This document shows, piece by piece, positions 28,185-37,702 of a stretch of 64,000 nt of DNA (the stretch's first letter is position 1; each line of letters begins with the position of its first letter). Source of the DNA: Afipia sp. (lineage in GTDB: Bacteria; Pseudomonadota; Alphaproteobacteria; Rhizobiales; Xanthobacteraceae); NCBI GenBank assembly GCA_024508675.1, contig JANINQ010000021.1, positions 1-64,000 of the forward strand, read 5' to 3'. The notes beneath the pieces were generated by a model. That model did not search any database. It saw only the letters and a list, made by a program, of their open reading frames with translations, and had not been told where the DNA came from. The translations under genes were made by a program, and so were the position numbers.

Positions 28185-30005
28185 ATGGCTCCTCCCCTCA
28201 TCCAGTTGAAAGACATCGCGCTGACCTTCGGCGGCACACCGCTGCTCGCAGGCGTCGAACTTGCGGTGTCGGCGGGCGAGCGCGTCTGCCTGATCGGCCG
28301 CAACGGCTCGGGCAAATCGACACTCTTGAAGATCGTCGCGGGCCTTGTGGAAGCCGATCGCGGTACCCGCTTCGTGCAGCCCGGCGCGACCATCCGCTAT
28401 CTGCCGCAGGAGCCGGACTTCGACGGCTTCAAGACCACGCTGGCCTATGTCGAAGCCGGAATGAATCCGGGCGACGATCACTATCAGGCGCAGTATCTGC
28501 TGGAGCAGCTCGGCCTGACCGGCGCGGAAAATCCCGCCAATCTCTCCGGCGGCGAAGCGCGGCGCGCGGCGCTGGCGCGGGTGCTCGCCCCCTCGCCCGA
28601 CATCCTGCTGCTCGATGAGCCAACGAACCACCTCGACCTCACCACCATCGAATGGCTGGAAGGCGAACTCGCCAGCCGCCGCAGCGCGCTGGTGATGATC
28701 AGTCATGACCGGCGCTTTCTCTCCAATCTTTCGCGCGCCACCGTCTGGCTTGATCGCGGTGAAACCCGCCGCATCGAAAAAGGCTTCACCGCCTTCGAGG
28801 AATGGCGCGACGAGGTACTCGCTGAAGAAGAGCGCGACCAGCACAAGCTTGACCGCAAGATCGTCATGGAAGAACACTGGCTGCGTTACGGCGTCTCCGG
28901 GCGGCGCAAGCGCAACGTCAAGCGCCTCGGCAACCTGTTCGAACTTCGCCAGCAGCGCCGCGACTATCGCGGCACCGCAGGCAAGGCGAACCTTGCCGCA
29001 GCGGAAGCCGAAACCTCGGGCAAGCTGGTGATCGAGGCCAGGCATATCGGCAAGTCCTATGGCGAACGGAAGATCGTGGACGACTTCTCCACGCGCATCA
29101 CACGCGGGGACCGCATCGGCATCATCGGCCCCAACGGTGCAGGCAAGACCACGCTGATCGGCCTCCTGACCGGCGGCGATGCGCCGGACACCGGCACGGT
29201 TCGCCTCGGCGCAAACATCGAGATGGTGACGCTCGATCAGCATCGCGAAAGCCTCGATCCGAAAACCACGCTGGCCGATGCGCTGACCGGCGGGCGCGGC
29301 GACAGCATCATGGTCAACGGCACACCCAAGCATGTCATCGGCTATATGAAGGACTTCCTTTTCGCGAGCGAGCAGGCCCGTACGCCGCTGGAAGTCCTCT
29401 CCGGCGGTGAGCGCGGACGCCTGATGCTGGCCCGCGCGCTGGCCAAGCCATCGAATGTGCTGGTGCTGGACGAGCCCACCAACGATCTCGATCTTGAGAC
29501 GCTCGACGTTCTGGAAGAAATGCTCAGTGATTATGAAGGCACCGTCATTCTTGTCAGCCACGATCGCGACTTCCTCGACCGCGTTGTGACGTCTGTGATC
29601 GCGCCGGAAGGCAATGGCAAGTGGACCGAATATGCCGGCGGCTATTCCGACATGCTGGCGCAGCGCGGCGCGGATCTGCAGGAAAAGGCGATCAAGGCGA
29701 CGTCATCAGAAACGGCCAAGAGCGCAAAAAGCGCGGTGCCCGCGACTTCATCTGCCGCAAAACGCCGCCTCAGCTTCAATGAAAAGCATGCGCTAGAGAC
29801 TTTGCCAAAGACCATGGCGAAGCTTCAAACCGAGATCGCCAAACAGCAGAAGCTGCTGGATGATCCTGAACTTTATGCCAAGGACCGCAAGACATTCGAT
29901 GCAGCATCGGCCGCCATCGCCAAGGCGCAGGCCGACCTTGATGCCGCCGAGGAGAAATGGCTGGAACTGGAAATGTTGCGCGAGGAAATCGAGAGCGGCG
30001 CCTAG
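28185..30005 (+). CDS. uup: ABC-F family ATPase Uup
   Basis: A 606-residue soluble ABC-F protein with two ATPase domains and no membrane segments. Domain 1 has GRNGSGKST and LSGGEARR; domain 2 has GPNGAGKTT and LSGGERGR; the linker between them carries the basic HWLRYGVSGRRKRNVKR segment. A C-terminal coiled coil (ALETLPKTMAKLQTEIAKQQ onward) identifies the Uup subgroup, which acts on ribosomes or branched DNA and influences transposon excision and ribosome assembly. It follows yaiI by 15 bases and overlaps the convergent flavoprotein gene by 4 bases at their 3' ends. Confidence 0.93.
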   Translation: MAPPLIQLKDIALTFGGTPLLAGVELAVSAGERVCLIGRNGSGKSTLLKIVAGLVEADRGTRFVQPGATIRYLPQEPDFDGFKTTLAYVEAGMNPGDDHYQAQYLLEQLGLTGAENPANLSGGEARRAALARVLAPSPDILLLDEPTNHLDLTTIEWLEGELASRRSALVMISHDRRFLSNLSRATVWLDRGETRRIEKGFTAFEEWRDEVLAEEERDQHKLDRKIVMEEHWLRYGVSGRRKRNVKRLGNLFELRQQRRDYRGTAGKANLAAAEAETSGKLVIEARHIGKSYGERKIVDDFSTRITRGDRIGIIGPNGAGKTTLIGLLTGGDAPDTGTVRLGANIEMVTLDQHRESLDPKTTLADALTGGRGDSIMVNGTPKHVIGYMKDFLFASEQARTPLEVLSGGERGRLMLARALAKPSNVLVLDEPTNDLDLETLDVLEEMLSDYEGTVILVSHDRDFLDRVVTSVIAPEGNGKWTEYAGGYSDMLAQRGADLQEKAIKATSSETAKSAKSAVPATSSAAKRRLSFNEKHALETLPKTMAKLQTEIAKQQKLLDDPELYAKDRKTFDAASAAIAKAQADLDAAEEKWLELEMLREEIESGA

Positions 30006-31216
30006 CGCTTCAGGTATTCCAGCGCGCCTTTTGCTGCGGCAACACCCGTAGCGAAACACGCCTGCAGCAGATAGCCGCCGGTTGGCGCTTCCCAGTCCAG
30101 CATTTCGCCAGCGATAAACACGCCGGGCATTTTGCGCAGCATGAAATGCGCGTCAACCTCATCAAACGAGATGCCGCCTGCCGTCGAGATTGCGCGGTCA
30201 AGCCGCGCAACGCCGGTGAGCCGTACAGGAACCGCATTGATAAAGGCGGCAAGTGTTTCGGAATCCATCGCCGACACGTTCAATCCTGCCGCAATCGCTG
30301 CTTCCTGCATCAGGCCGATGGCGACCGGAGAAAGACTTGCGGCTTTCCGCAGGTAAGTCGACATCGACTGCTTCTGTCGCGGCTTGCTGAAGCGCGCGGC
30401 AAGCTCCGATGAGGTCAGGTCGGGCCGCAGCGCGACATGAACGACAGCTTCGCCGCTCGCGAGGATTGCCTCACGAATCGGAGCCGACGGCGCGTAAATC
30501 GCCCCGCCCTCAAGCCCATCGCACGTGACCATCGCTTCACCGCGCGCCGTCTCGCCGCCGAAGGAGAGTTCAATGCCTTTCAGTGGTTGTCCCTCGAAGC
30601 GATCGCGGAATAGATCAGACCATGCCACGCTAAAACCGCTGTTGGCCGCGCGAAGCGGCGCGATGTGGATACCCTTTGCCTTGAATGAATCGACCCAGTC
30701 ACCATCCGCGCCCAGCCTGGGCCAGCTTGCTCCGCCCAGCGCGATGATGCTGGCGTCGGGCTTGAACAATGTCTCACCGTCCGGCGATTCAAACCGCAAC
30801 TCACCCGTCGCAGTCCAACCCGTCCAGTGACAACGAAGCGCGAACCGGACGCCGGATTGATCGAGACGGCGCAGCCACGCGCGCAGCAATGGCGACGCTT
30901 TCATCGCTTGCGGAAAGACCCGCCCACTGGAACCCACAAAGGTAGGCTGGCCTAACTCCTCGCTCCACGCGCGCAGTGCGTCGGGCGGAAACGCTTCGAT
31001 GACCGCACGCAGATGCGGCATTGCCTCGCGATAGCGATGAAGAAAGCGATCGAGCGGCTCACTGTGAGTAAGATTGAGGCCGCCGCGCCCGGCCATCAAA
31101 AACTTACGGCCGACGGAAGGCATTCGGTCATAGACTGTGACACGGGCTCCGCCCGCGCTCAGAACTTCAGCCGCCATCAGCCCCGCAGGACCGGCACCGA
31201 TGACGGCGATGTTCAA
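30002..31216 (-). CDS. HI0933-type NAD(P)/FAD flavoprotein (TIGR03862-like)
   Basis: A 404-residue flavoprotein. The Rossmann FAD motif is at the start (IAVIGAGPAGLMAAEVLSAG), followed by the family's GRKFLMAGRGGLNLTHSEP and SSGRVFPQAMKASPLLRAW. The C-terminal FAD-contacting block is VFIAGEMLDWEAPTGGYLLQ. This matches the HI0933/BaiN-like group, whose physiological reaction is mostly unknown. The start codon is TTG at 31216; it lies 3 bases after the stop of the SDR gene, so it is the last gene of the long minus-strand catabolic run. A link to fatty or branched-chain acyl metabolism is suggested only by position. Confidence 0.87.
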   Translation of the reverse strand: MNIAVIGAGPAGLMAAEVLSAGGARVTVYDRMPSVGRKFLMAGRGGLNLTHSEPLDRFLHRYREAMPHLRAVIEAFPPDALRAWSEELGQPTFVGSSGRVFPQAMKASPLLRAWLRRLDQSGVRFALRCHWTGWTATGELRFESPDGETLFKPDASIIALGGASWPRLGADGDWVDSFKAKGIHIAPLRAANSGFSVAWSDLFRDRFEGQPLKGIELSFGGETARGEAMVTCDGLEGGAIYAPSAPIREAILASGEAVVHVALRPDLTSSELAARFSKPRQKQSMSTYLRKAASLSPVAIGLMQEAAIAAGLNVSAMDSETLAAFINAVPVRLTGVARLDRAISTAGGISFDEVDAHFMLRKMPGVFIAGEMLDWEAPTGGYLLQACFATGVAAAKGALEYLKR

Positions 31217-31219
31217 GTG

Positions 31220-32152
31220 TCAGCCGCCCATGTTCGGCAGCTTGATGCCTGCTGCCTTCGCAGCCTGCTCGACATACTTGAAGGTCTGGAAGAACGCGCC
31301 GCCCAGATCGCGCGCAGTGGACATGTCGCCGATCTTGGCGAAGTTCGCCGCGATGGCGTCCGGCGTCCACTGGTCCTGCGGCAGGTTGAGACCTTCGGTT
31401 TCGACCACCTTGATCACCGCAAACGAGCCAGCGCCTGCGCCCATAATGGTGCGGGTCGGCGCATCATCGCTCACCAGATAGAGCACCGCGGGCGTGATCG
31501 ATTCCGGCTTCATCAACGCGAGAATCTCCGGCCCGATCAAGCCTTCGGTCATACGCGTCGCCGCCGTCGGGGAAATCGTGTTGACCTTGATGTTGGTTTT
31601 GCGACCCTCCTCGGCAAGCACATTCATCAGGCCGACCATGCCGGCCTTCGCAGCAGCATAGTTTGCCTGACCGAAATTGCCGAACAGGCCGGATGACGAG
31701 GTGGTGAGCACGATGCGGCCATAGTTGCGCTCGCGCATGCCATCCCACACCGCCTTGCAGCAGTTGTAGGTGCCCGTGAGATGCACCGCGATGACCTTGG
31801 CGAAATCTTCCGGCTCCATCTTGCCGAACGACTTGTCGCGCAGGATGCCGGCATTCGCGACCATAATATCGACGCCGCCCCACTTCATGGCTGCGCGCGC
31901 GACCATTTCCTTGACCTGCTCGAAGTTCGAGACATCTGCACCGTCGGCGATGGCTTCGCCACCAGCCTTGCGGATTTCCTCGACGACCGCTTCCGCAGGA
32001 GATGCCGAACCACCGGTCCCGTCGGTTTTTGCGCCCATGTCGTTGACCACGACCTTTGCACCGAGTTTCGCAAGGCCGAGCGCATGCGCGCGCCCGAGGC
32101 CTGCACCTGCGCCGGTTACAATCGCTACCCGTCCATCGAATCTGATTGCCAT
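31220..32152 (-). CDS. SDR oxidoreductase (MFE-2 3-hydroxyacyl-CoA dehydrogenase-like)
   Basis: A 310-residue short-chain dehydrogenase/reductase. The cofactor motif is VTGAGAGLGRAHALGLAKLG, followed by VVNDMG. The active-site serine lies in VLTTSSSGLFGNFGQ and the catalytic YxxxK is YAAAK. The length and the extended C-terminus resemble the dehydrogenase unit of peroxisomal multifunctional enzyme 2, which oxidises (3R)-hydroxyacyl-CoA. Pairing with the MaoC hydratase 16 bases upstream supports a hydratase/dehydrogenase couple acting on enoyl-CoA esters. GGAAAC precedes the ATG at 32152. Confidence 0.9.
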   Translation of the reverse strand: MAIRFDGRVAIVTGAGAGLGRAHALGLAKLGAKVVVNDMGAKTDGTGGSASPAEAVVEEIRKAGGEAIADGADVSNFEQVKEMVARAAMKWGGVDIMVANAGILRDKSFGKMEPEDFAKVIAVHLTGTYNCCKAVWDGMRERNYGRIVLTTSSSGLFGNFGQANYAAAKAGMVGLMNVLAEEGRKTNIKVNTISPTAATRMTEGLIGPEILALMKPESITPAVLYLVSDDAPTRTIMGAGAGSFAVIKVVETEGLNLPQDQWTPDAIAANFAKIGDMSTARDLGGAFFQTFKYVEQAAKAAGIKLPNMGG

Positions 32153-32168
32153 GATCGTTTCCTGATAA

Positions 32169-32633
32169 TTATGCGAAGAAATGCATGCCGAGCCAGTCCG
32201 CGACCAGCGCAGGCTTTTGCTCACCCTCGATTTCCAGCGTCGTGCTGGTCCGCGCCAGCAATTCTCTCGGCGATTTCATGGTGGCCTCGGCGAGCGCGAA
32301 ACGCGCGCGCACGCGCTTGCCCGCGCGCACCGGCGTCAGGAAGCGGATCTTGTCGAAACCGTAGTTGATGGACATCGCCGCGCCGTTCAGCGTCGGCATC
32401 GCCTCGTAAGCCAGTCCGGACAGTACGGACAGCGACAGGAAACCGTGGGCGATCGTTCCGCCGAACGGCGTCTCGCGCTTGGCACGATCCGGGTCCACAT
32501 GGATGAACTGATGATCGTTGGTGGCGTGCGCAAAAGCATCGATCTGGCTCTGGTCGATGGTAATCCAGCTCGACACGCCAAGCTCCTGCCCCACCAGCTT
32601 CACAAAGTCTTCGCGATCCATCGCAGCGCCCAT
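32169..32633 (-). CDS. MaoC-family (R)-specific enoyl-CoA hydratase
   Basis: A 154-residue single hot-dog protein with the hydratase-2 signature: FAHATNDHQFIHVDPDRA, then PFGGTIAHGFLSLSVL. These carry the catalytic Asp/His pair and the glycine-rich turn. It should add water to trans-2-enoyl-CoA to give (R)-3-hydroxyacyl-CoA, the substrate of the following SDR. The ATG at 32633 has GGGAG with correct spacing; an internal ATG at 32621 and a longer frame to 32678 are less likely. A 170-base gap separates it from the acyl-CoA synthetase gene, so a separate promoter is possible. Confidence 0.9.
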   Translation of the reverse strand: MGAAMDREDFVKLVGQELGVSSWITIDQSQIDAFAHATNDHQFIHVDPDRAKRETPFGGTIAHGFLSLSVLSGLAYEAMPTLNGAAMSINYGFDKIRFLTPVRAGKRVRARFALAEATMKSPRELLARTSTTLEIEGEQKPALVADWLGMHFFA

Positions 32634-32803
32634 CGGCCGTCTCCCAACCCGAACTTGAACCGGGTTGGCACATTCCACAGATCGGCGGTTCGGCCAAGCA
32701 AAATTTACGCGCGCAGGCAGGCCCGCCCGCCGATGCCAGCGGGATCGGGCCTGTTTGAAACAGCGATTAAAAGGAAACGGCAGGGAAATGCAGTCCGGGA
32801 TCG

Positions 32804-34531
32804 CTAGCGCACCGCCCCTTGCCCGGCCTGCAGCTCCGGAAAATCTTCCTCGCGGAATTCCTGCCCCCGGAGCGCATCCTTGCGATCGTTGTCGTGCTCC
32901 AGCCGGCGAAGCTGAACACGGCGAATCTTTCCGGAAATGGTCTTCGGCAGCTCGGTTACCAGTTCAATCCGGCGGATACGCTTGAACGGCGCGAGGCGCG
33001 CGTGAACATACTTGAAGATTGACAGCGCCGTCTCGCGTGTCATCGCAGTCCCCGGCACCACCGACACATAAGCCTTCGGAAGCGCCAGACGGATCGGGTC
33101 CGGCGTCGGCACCACGGCAGCTTCAGCAACCAGCTCGTGCTCCAGCAACACACTTTCAAGCTCAAACGGACTGATGCGGTAGTCAGAGGATTTGAATACG
33201 TCGTCGGAACGACCGACAAAAGTCAGATAGCCGTCATCATCAAGGAAGACCACATCGCCGGTCTGATAGACCTCGCCGTCAGCGCCCTTGGGCGTTCCAT
33301 CGTCACCCTGATAGCCGAGCATCAGACCCGCTGGACGATGCGCGCCGAGCACCAGACGCACTTCACCCTCTTTGGCCGGATTGCCATCGGCATCGGCGAC
33401 ACGCACCTCATAGCCCGGCATCGGACGTCCCATCGAGCCGACCTTCACGACCTGCCCCGGCGAGTTGCCAGCAAGCGCCGTCGTTTCCGTCTGGCCATAA
33501 CCATCGCGAATGGTCAGCCCCCAGGCTGCCTTGACCTGATCGATCACTTCGGGATTGAGCGGCTCACCCGCGCCGCAGACCTCGCGCACGGAGACTTTAT
33601 AGTCCGCGAGCTTCTCCTGAATGAACAGCCGCCACACCGTGGGCGGCGCGCAGAGCGTGGTCACGCCGCAGCGCGCGACAGTGGCAAGCAGGTTCTTCGC
33701 GTCGAAGCGCGGCTGATTGACGATGAAGATCGTCGCTCCTGCATTCCATGGCGAGAAGAAGCAGCTCCAGGCATGCTTGGCCCAACCCGGCGAGGAAATA
33801 TTGAGATGAACATCGCCCGGCTGAAGACCGAGCCAATACATCGTGGAGAGCGAGCCGACCGGATAGCTTCGATGGCTATGCAGCACAAGTTTCGGTTTCG
33901 CCGTGGTGCCCGACGTAAAATAGAGCAGCATCGGATCATCGGCGTTGGTTACGCCCTCCGGCGTAAACGTATCCGGATAATTCGAAGCTTCCTCGAACTT
34001 GCGCCAGCCTTTGTTCTCGGCGGAAGCCGCAACCACGATCCTGGTGAAGCCCTCGCCGCCGAGGCCTTCGAATTTCGCAACCTGATCCTGTGTCGCGACC
34101 ACGGCTTTCGCCTTGCCACGGTCGAGCCGGTCGCGCAGTTCGTCGGCAGTCAGCAAGGTCGTTGCAGGAATGACGATGACGCCAAGCTTCATCGCGGCGA
34201 GCATGGTTTCCCAGAGCGGCACCACGTTGCCGAGCAGCATCAGAAGATGGTCGCCACGCTTCAGGCCGAGATCGCGGAGAAAATTCGCGGTCTGGTTGGA
34301 GCGGCGCGACAGTTCCGCAAACGACAATTTCGTTTCGGTGTTTGATGCAGCATCGACGATCCACAGCGCCGTCCGGTCGCGGCTTTCGGGCTCGCTAGCC
34401 AGCCCTGCATCGAACCAGTCGAGCGCCCAATTGAACTGCTTCTCGTCCGGCCAGCGGAACTCAGCAACGGCCTTGTCGTAGTCGGTACGACTCTTGAGCA
34501 GGAAGGAGCGCGCGTCCCGGAATGTGGTCAT
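32804..34531 (-). CDS. Acyl-CoA synthetase (AMP-forming, MACS-like)
   Basis: A 575-residue adenylate-forming ligase that activates a carboxylic acid to its CoA thioester. Motifs: phosphate-binding YFTSGTTAKPKLVLHSH, adenine-binding DGYGQTETTAL, TGDVVFLDDDGYLTFVGRSDD, and the C-terminal catalytic lysine in LPKTISGKIRR. Overall form resembles medium-chain/acetoacetyl or isobutyryl-type acyl-CoA synthetases. Its place directly downstream of mmsB suggests activation of a branched or short-chain acid entering the same pathway. AGGA lies eight bases before the ATG at 34531. Confidence 0.9.
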   Translation of the reverse strand: MTTFRDARSFLLKSRTDYDKAVAEFRWPDEKQFNWALDWFDAGLASEPESRDRTALWIVDAASNTETKLSFAELSRRSNQTANFLRDLGLKRGDHLLMLLGNVVPLWETMLAAMKLGVIVIPATTLLTADELRDRLDRGKAKAVVATQDQVAKFEGLGGEGFTRIVVAASAENKGWRKFEEASNYPDTFTPEGVTNADDPMLLYFTSGTTAKPKLVLHSHRSYPVGSLSTMYWLGLQPGDVHLNISSPGWAKHAWSCFFSPWNAGATIFIVNQPRFDAKNLLATVARCGVTTLCAPPTVWRLFIQEKLADYKVSVREVCGAGEPLNPEVIDQVKAAWGLTIRDGYGQTETTALAGNSPGQVVKVGSMGRPMPGYEVRVADADGNPAKEGEVRLVLGAHRPAGLMLGYQGDDGTPKGADGEVYQTGDVVFLDDDGYLTFVGRSDDVFKSSDYRISPFELESVLLEHELVAEAAVVPTPDPIRLALPKAYVSVVPGTAMTRETALSIFKYVHARLAPFKRIRRIELVTELPKTISGKIRRVQLRRLEHDNDRKDALRGQEFREEDFPELQAGQGAVR

Positions 34532-34540
34532 CAAGAAATC

Positions 34541-35425
34541 CTACTTCGCCAGCCCACGAACATGCTTGATGATGCCCGAAAAATCCACTCCGCCGTGACC
34601 GGCTTTCTCGAAGGCATCGTAGATGCTCTCTGCATGGGCGCCGAGCGGTGTCGCAGCACCCGCGGCCTTGGCTGCTTCCTGCGACAGACGAAGGTCCTTG
34701 AGCATCAGCGCTGCGGCGAATCCCGGCTTGTAGTCGTTATTTGCGGGCGAAGCCGGAACCGGACCGGGCACGGGGCAATACGACGTCAGCGACCAGCACT
34801 GACCCGACGAGGTCGAGGCCACATCGAACAGCGCCTGATGCGACAGGCCGAGCTTCTCGCCTAGCGCGAAGGCCTCGGACACGCCGATCATCGAGATGCC
34901 AAGGATCATGTTGTTGCAGATCTTGGCCGCCTGCCCTGCACCGGCTTCGCCGCAATGCACGACCTTCTTGCCCATATTTTCCAGAATAGGCCTTGCAGCC
35001 GCAAACGCGGCGTCGCTCCCGCCGCACATAAAGGTCAGCGTCGCGCCCTTCGCGCCGCCGGTGCCGCCGGACACCGGCGCATCGATCGACGGCAGGTTGT
35101 GCTCAAGGGCATGACCATGGGCGAACCGCGCGCTTTCCACGTCGATGGTCGAACAATCGATCATCAGCGTGTTCTTGCCGACGGACGGAATGATTTCTTT
35201 CCAGACGCTCAGCACATGCTTGCCCGCGGGCAGCATGGTGACAACGACGTCCGCACCCTTCACGGCGTCCAGAGCGCTCGCCGCAATGCCGACGCCATCC
35301 GCCTTGGCCGCATCCTTCGAGGCCTGCACAAGATCGAAGCCGGTCACCTTGTGTCCGGCCTTGACGAGGTTGGCCGCCATGGGTCCGCCCATGTTGCCGA
35401 GACCGATGAATGCGATATTTGCCAT
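34541..35425 (-). CDS. mmsB: 3-hydroxyisobutyrate dehydrogenase
   Basis: Oxidises 3-hydroxyisobutyrate to methylmalonate semialdehyde with NAD+ in valine degradation. The 294-residue product has the Rossmann start IAFIGLGNMGGPMAANLVKA, substrate motif DAPVSGGTGGAKGATL, catalytic K168 in GAGQAAKICNNM and a C-terminal DFSGIIKHVRG. Its neighbours provide the preceding (3-hydroxyisobutyryl-CoA hydrolase) and following (mmsA) steps, which makes the assignment within the beta-hydroxyacid dehydrogenase family firm. A tartronate or threonate dehydrogenase identity is excluded by context. A paralogue of that type (ltnD) lies near the right end. Confidence 0.94.
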   Translation of the reverse strand: MANIAFIGLGNMGGPMAANLVKAGHKVTGFDLVQASKDAAKADGVGIAASALDAVKGADVVVTMLPAGKHVLSVWKEIIPSVGKNTLMIDCSTIDVESARFAHGHALEHNLPSIDAPVSGGTGGAKGATLTFMCGGSDAAFAAARPILENMGKKVVHCGEAGAGQAAKICNNMILGISMIGVSEAFALGEKLGLSHQALFDVASTSSGQCWSLTSYCPVPGPVPASPANNDYKPGFAAALMLKDLRLSQEAAKAAGAATPLGAHAESIYDAFEKAGHGGVDFSGIIKHVRGLAK

Positions 35426-35457
35426 TTCCTGCCCTCGTTATCTTTTGTTTCAGAATG

Positions 35458-36546
35458 TCAGTCCGGGAAGACCAGTGTGTATTTGGGATTCGGCGTGAAA
35501 TACTTCTCGACGATGTCAGGCGTGACATCCTCGATCCGCGCCGGTGACCACTTCGGGTTGCGATCCTTGTCGATGATCGCGGCGCGCACGCCCTCGACGA
35601 ACTCCGTGCTGGTGAAAACCGTCAGCGCCGAATTGTATTCGCGGACAAGGCATTCCTTCAGCGATTTCGAAGTCCGCGCACGGCGCAGCAGTTCGAGCGT
35701 GACCTTGAGCGCCGTCGGAGAATTCCGCGACAGCGCCTTCAGCGTCGCCAGTGCGAATTCCGAGCCGTCCTGCTTCAGCGCGGCAACAATCGCTTCAACC
35801 GTGTCGTACGCGAACGCGCGGTCAATCTGTTCGCGATGGGCGGCAATGGGCGCCTGAAATTCGGTAACGGCGTAGGTTGCGAGAATCTCGCGAACATTCG
35901 CTGCGGTCGCCTTCAGCGGTGCGTTGGTCAGCGCGTCCCGCAAGGCAGGCCAGTTGCTGGTATCGATCAGAACATCTGCCGTACCGGCGTAAACTGCATC
36001 GGCACCGCTCATGGTCAGGCCGGTCAGGCCAAAGTAAGTCCCGATTTCACCGGGCGCACGCGCGAGCAGCCAGGTTCCGCCTACATCGGGGAAGAAGCCG
36101 AGACTGACTTCCGGCATGGCCATCTTGGTCTTGTCGGTCACCACGCGATGCGCGCTGTGCGCCGAAAGCCCGACCCCACCGCCCATGACAAGGCCGTCCA
36201 TGTAGGCGACGTAGGGCTTCGGAAAATCAGCGATCCGCGCATTCAGAATGTATTCTTCACGCCAGAACACTGGCCCGAGATCGCCACCGGCCTTTGAGCT
36301 GTCGTGAAGCCCGCGAATATCGCCTCCCGCGCAAAGGCCGCGCTCGCCGGCGCCTTCCAGCAGAATCAGCGAGACGCCAGGGTCCGCTTCGAACTCATCG
36401 AGAGCCGCGACGACCTCGCGCGTCATGTCGAGCGTCAGCGCGTTGATTGCCTTGGGGCGGTTGAGCCGGACAACGCCCGCCGCGCCTTCGCGGCAGGCGA
36501 TGACTTCCTTGTCCGGTGTATCCGTCATCGCCGCATGCGCGCTCAT
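35458..36546 (-). CDS. 3-hydroxyisobutyryl-CoA hydrolase (crotonase family)
   Basis: A 362-residue crotonase-fold thioesterase releasing 3-hydroxyisobutyrate from its CoA ester. Diagnostic blocks are VRLNRPKAINALTLDM, GLCAGGDIRGLH (oxyanion hole), YMDGLVMGGGVGLSAHSAHR and MPEVSLGFFPDVGGTWLL; FPDVG with the long C-terminal extension separates HIBCH from ordinary enoyl-CoA hydratases. It starts with a 4-base ATGA overlap of the acyl-CoA dehydrogenase stop codon and precedes mmsB by 32 bases, consistent with tight co-expression. Confidence 0.93.
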   Translation of the reverse strand: MSAHAAMTDTPDKEVIACREGAAGVVRLNRPKAINALTLDMTREVVAALDEFEADPGVSLILLEGAGERGLCAGGDIRGLHDSSKAGGDLGPVFWREEYILNARIADFPKPYVAYMDGLVMGGGVGLSAHSAHRVVTDKTKMAMPEVSLGFFPDVGGTWLLARAPGEIGTYFGLTGLTMSGADAVYAGTADVLIDTSNWPALRDALTNAPLKATAANVREILATYAVTEFQAPIAAHREQIDRAFAYDTVEAIVAALKQDGSEFALATLKALSRNSPTALKVTLELLRRARTSKSLKECLVREYNSALTVFTSTEFVEGVRAAIIDKDRNPKWSPARIEDVTPDIVEKYFTPNPKYTLVFPD

Positions 36547-37688
36547 CGCGCACCCTCGATCAACTTGCGCGAAACGATCACACGCATGACCTCGTTGGTG
36601 CCTTCGAGAATCTGATGCACGCGAAGATCACGCACGATCTTCTCGATGCCGTATTCCGACAGATAGCCGTATCCGCCGTGCAATTGCAGCGCCTGATTGG
36701 CAATCTCGAAGCCCGCGTCGGTGCCGAAACGCTTGGCCATCGCGCACAGCATGGTCGCATCGGGGTCCTTGCGGTCGAGCGCCGCGGCAGCGCGCCACAG
36801 GAAGGTGCGCGCCGCTTCCAGCTCGATCGCCATATCGGCGAGACGAAACTGCAAGGCCTGAAACTCGTCGAGACGCTTGCCGAACGCCTTGCGCTCTTTC
36901 ATGTAGGCCAGAGACTTGTCCAGCGCGGACTGTGCGCCGCCAAGCGAGCAGGCCGCGATGTTGAGACGTCCGCCATCGAGGCCAGCCATGGCGACCTTGA
37001 AGCCTATGCCCTCCTCGCCAAGGCGATTTGCGACCGGAACGCGCGCATTCTCGAAAATCACCGCGCGGGTCGGCTGGGCATTCCAGCCCATCTTGCGTTC
37101 GTTTGCACCGAAAGACACGCCCGGCGTGTCACGGTCGATCACCAGTGTCGAGACGCCACCTGCGCCCTCGCCGCCGGTGCGAACCATTGCAACATAAATG
37201 TCGCTGGTCCCGGCGCCGGAAATGAACTGCTTCTGCCCGTTGAGAACGTAATGATCACCGTCACGGACCGCACGGGTCGAGAGCGCGGCAGCATCCGATC
37301 CCGCGCCCGGCTCCGTCAAAGCGTAGCTCGCGATCAGTTCCATGGTGCAAAGACGCGGCAGCCATTTTTGCCGCTGCGCGTCCGAACCGAAGCGATCGAT
37401 CATCCACGACGCCATATTGTGGATCGAGATGAACGACGAGACGGTGGGACATCCCGTCGCCAGCGCCTCGAAGATCAACGCGGCATCAAACCGCGTCAGC
37501 GCCGAGCCGCCGACATCGTCACGAATATAGATGCCGCCCATTCCGAGCGCTGCCGCCTCGCGCATCACATCGACGGGGAAAAACTTTTCCTCGTCCCATT
37601 TCTGCGCGAAGGGAGCGATTTTCTCGGCAGCGAATTCGCGCGCCATGTCGCGAACCGCGATTTGATCCTCGGTCAGTGCGAACTGCAT
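36543..37688 (-). CDS. Acyl-CoA dehydrogenase (isobutyryl-CoA dehydrogenase-like)
   Basis: A 381-residue FAD-dependent acyl-CoA dehydrogenase. Motifs: YALTEPGAGSDAAALSTRA, YVLNGQKQFISGAGTSDIYV, QLHGGYGYLSEYGIEKIVRD and the catalytic-base context LEGTNEVMRVIVSRKL (glutamate near residue 364). The operon places it at the isobutyryl-CoA to methacrylyl-CoA step of valine breakdown, matching ACAD8-type enzymes; 2-methylbutyryl-CoA may also be used. The ATG at 37688 is 14 bases after mmsA. The methacrylyl-CoA hydratase step has no dedicated gene in this block, but the enoyl-CoA hydratase at 40110 could supply it. Confidence 0.92.
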   Translation of the reverse strand: MQFALTEDQIAVRDMAREFAAEKIAPFAQKWDEEKFFPVDVMREAAALGMGGIYIRDDVGGSALTRFDAALIFEALATGCPTVSSFISIHNMASWMIDRFGSDAQRQKWLPRLCTMELIASYALTEPGAGSDAAALSTRAVRDGDHYVLNGQKQFISGAGTSDIYVAMVRTGGEGAGGVSTLVIDRDTPGVSFGANERKMGWNAQPTRAVIFENARVPVANRLGEEGIGFKVAMAGLDGGRLNIAACSLGGAQSALDKSLAYMKERKAFGKRLDEFQALQFRLADMAIELEAARTFLWRAAAALDRKDPDATMLCAMAKRFGTDAGFEIANQALQLHGGYGYLSEYGIEKIVRDLRVHQILEGTNEVMRVIVSRKLIEGAR

Positions 37689-37702
37689 GACGGATCGCCC
37701 GT

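Noticed and set aside
27660-29561. A 633-codon open frame on the minus strand
   Set aside because: Antisense to yaiI and uup; both are unmistakable on the plus strand and the antisense translation shows no family signature.
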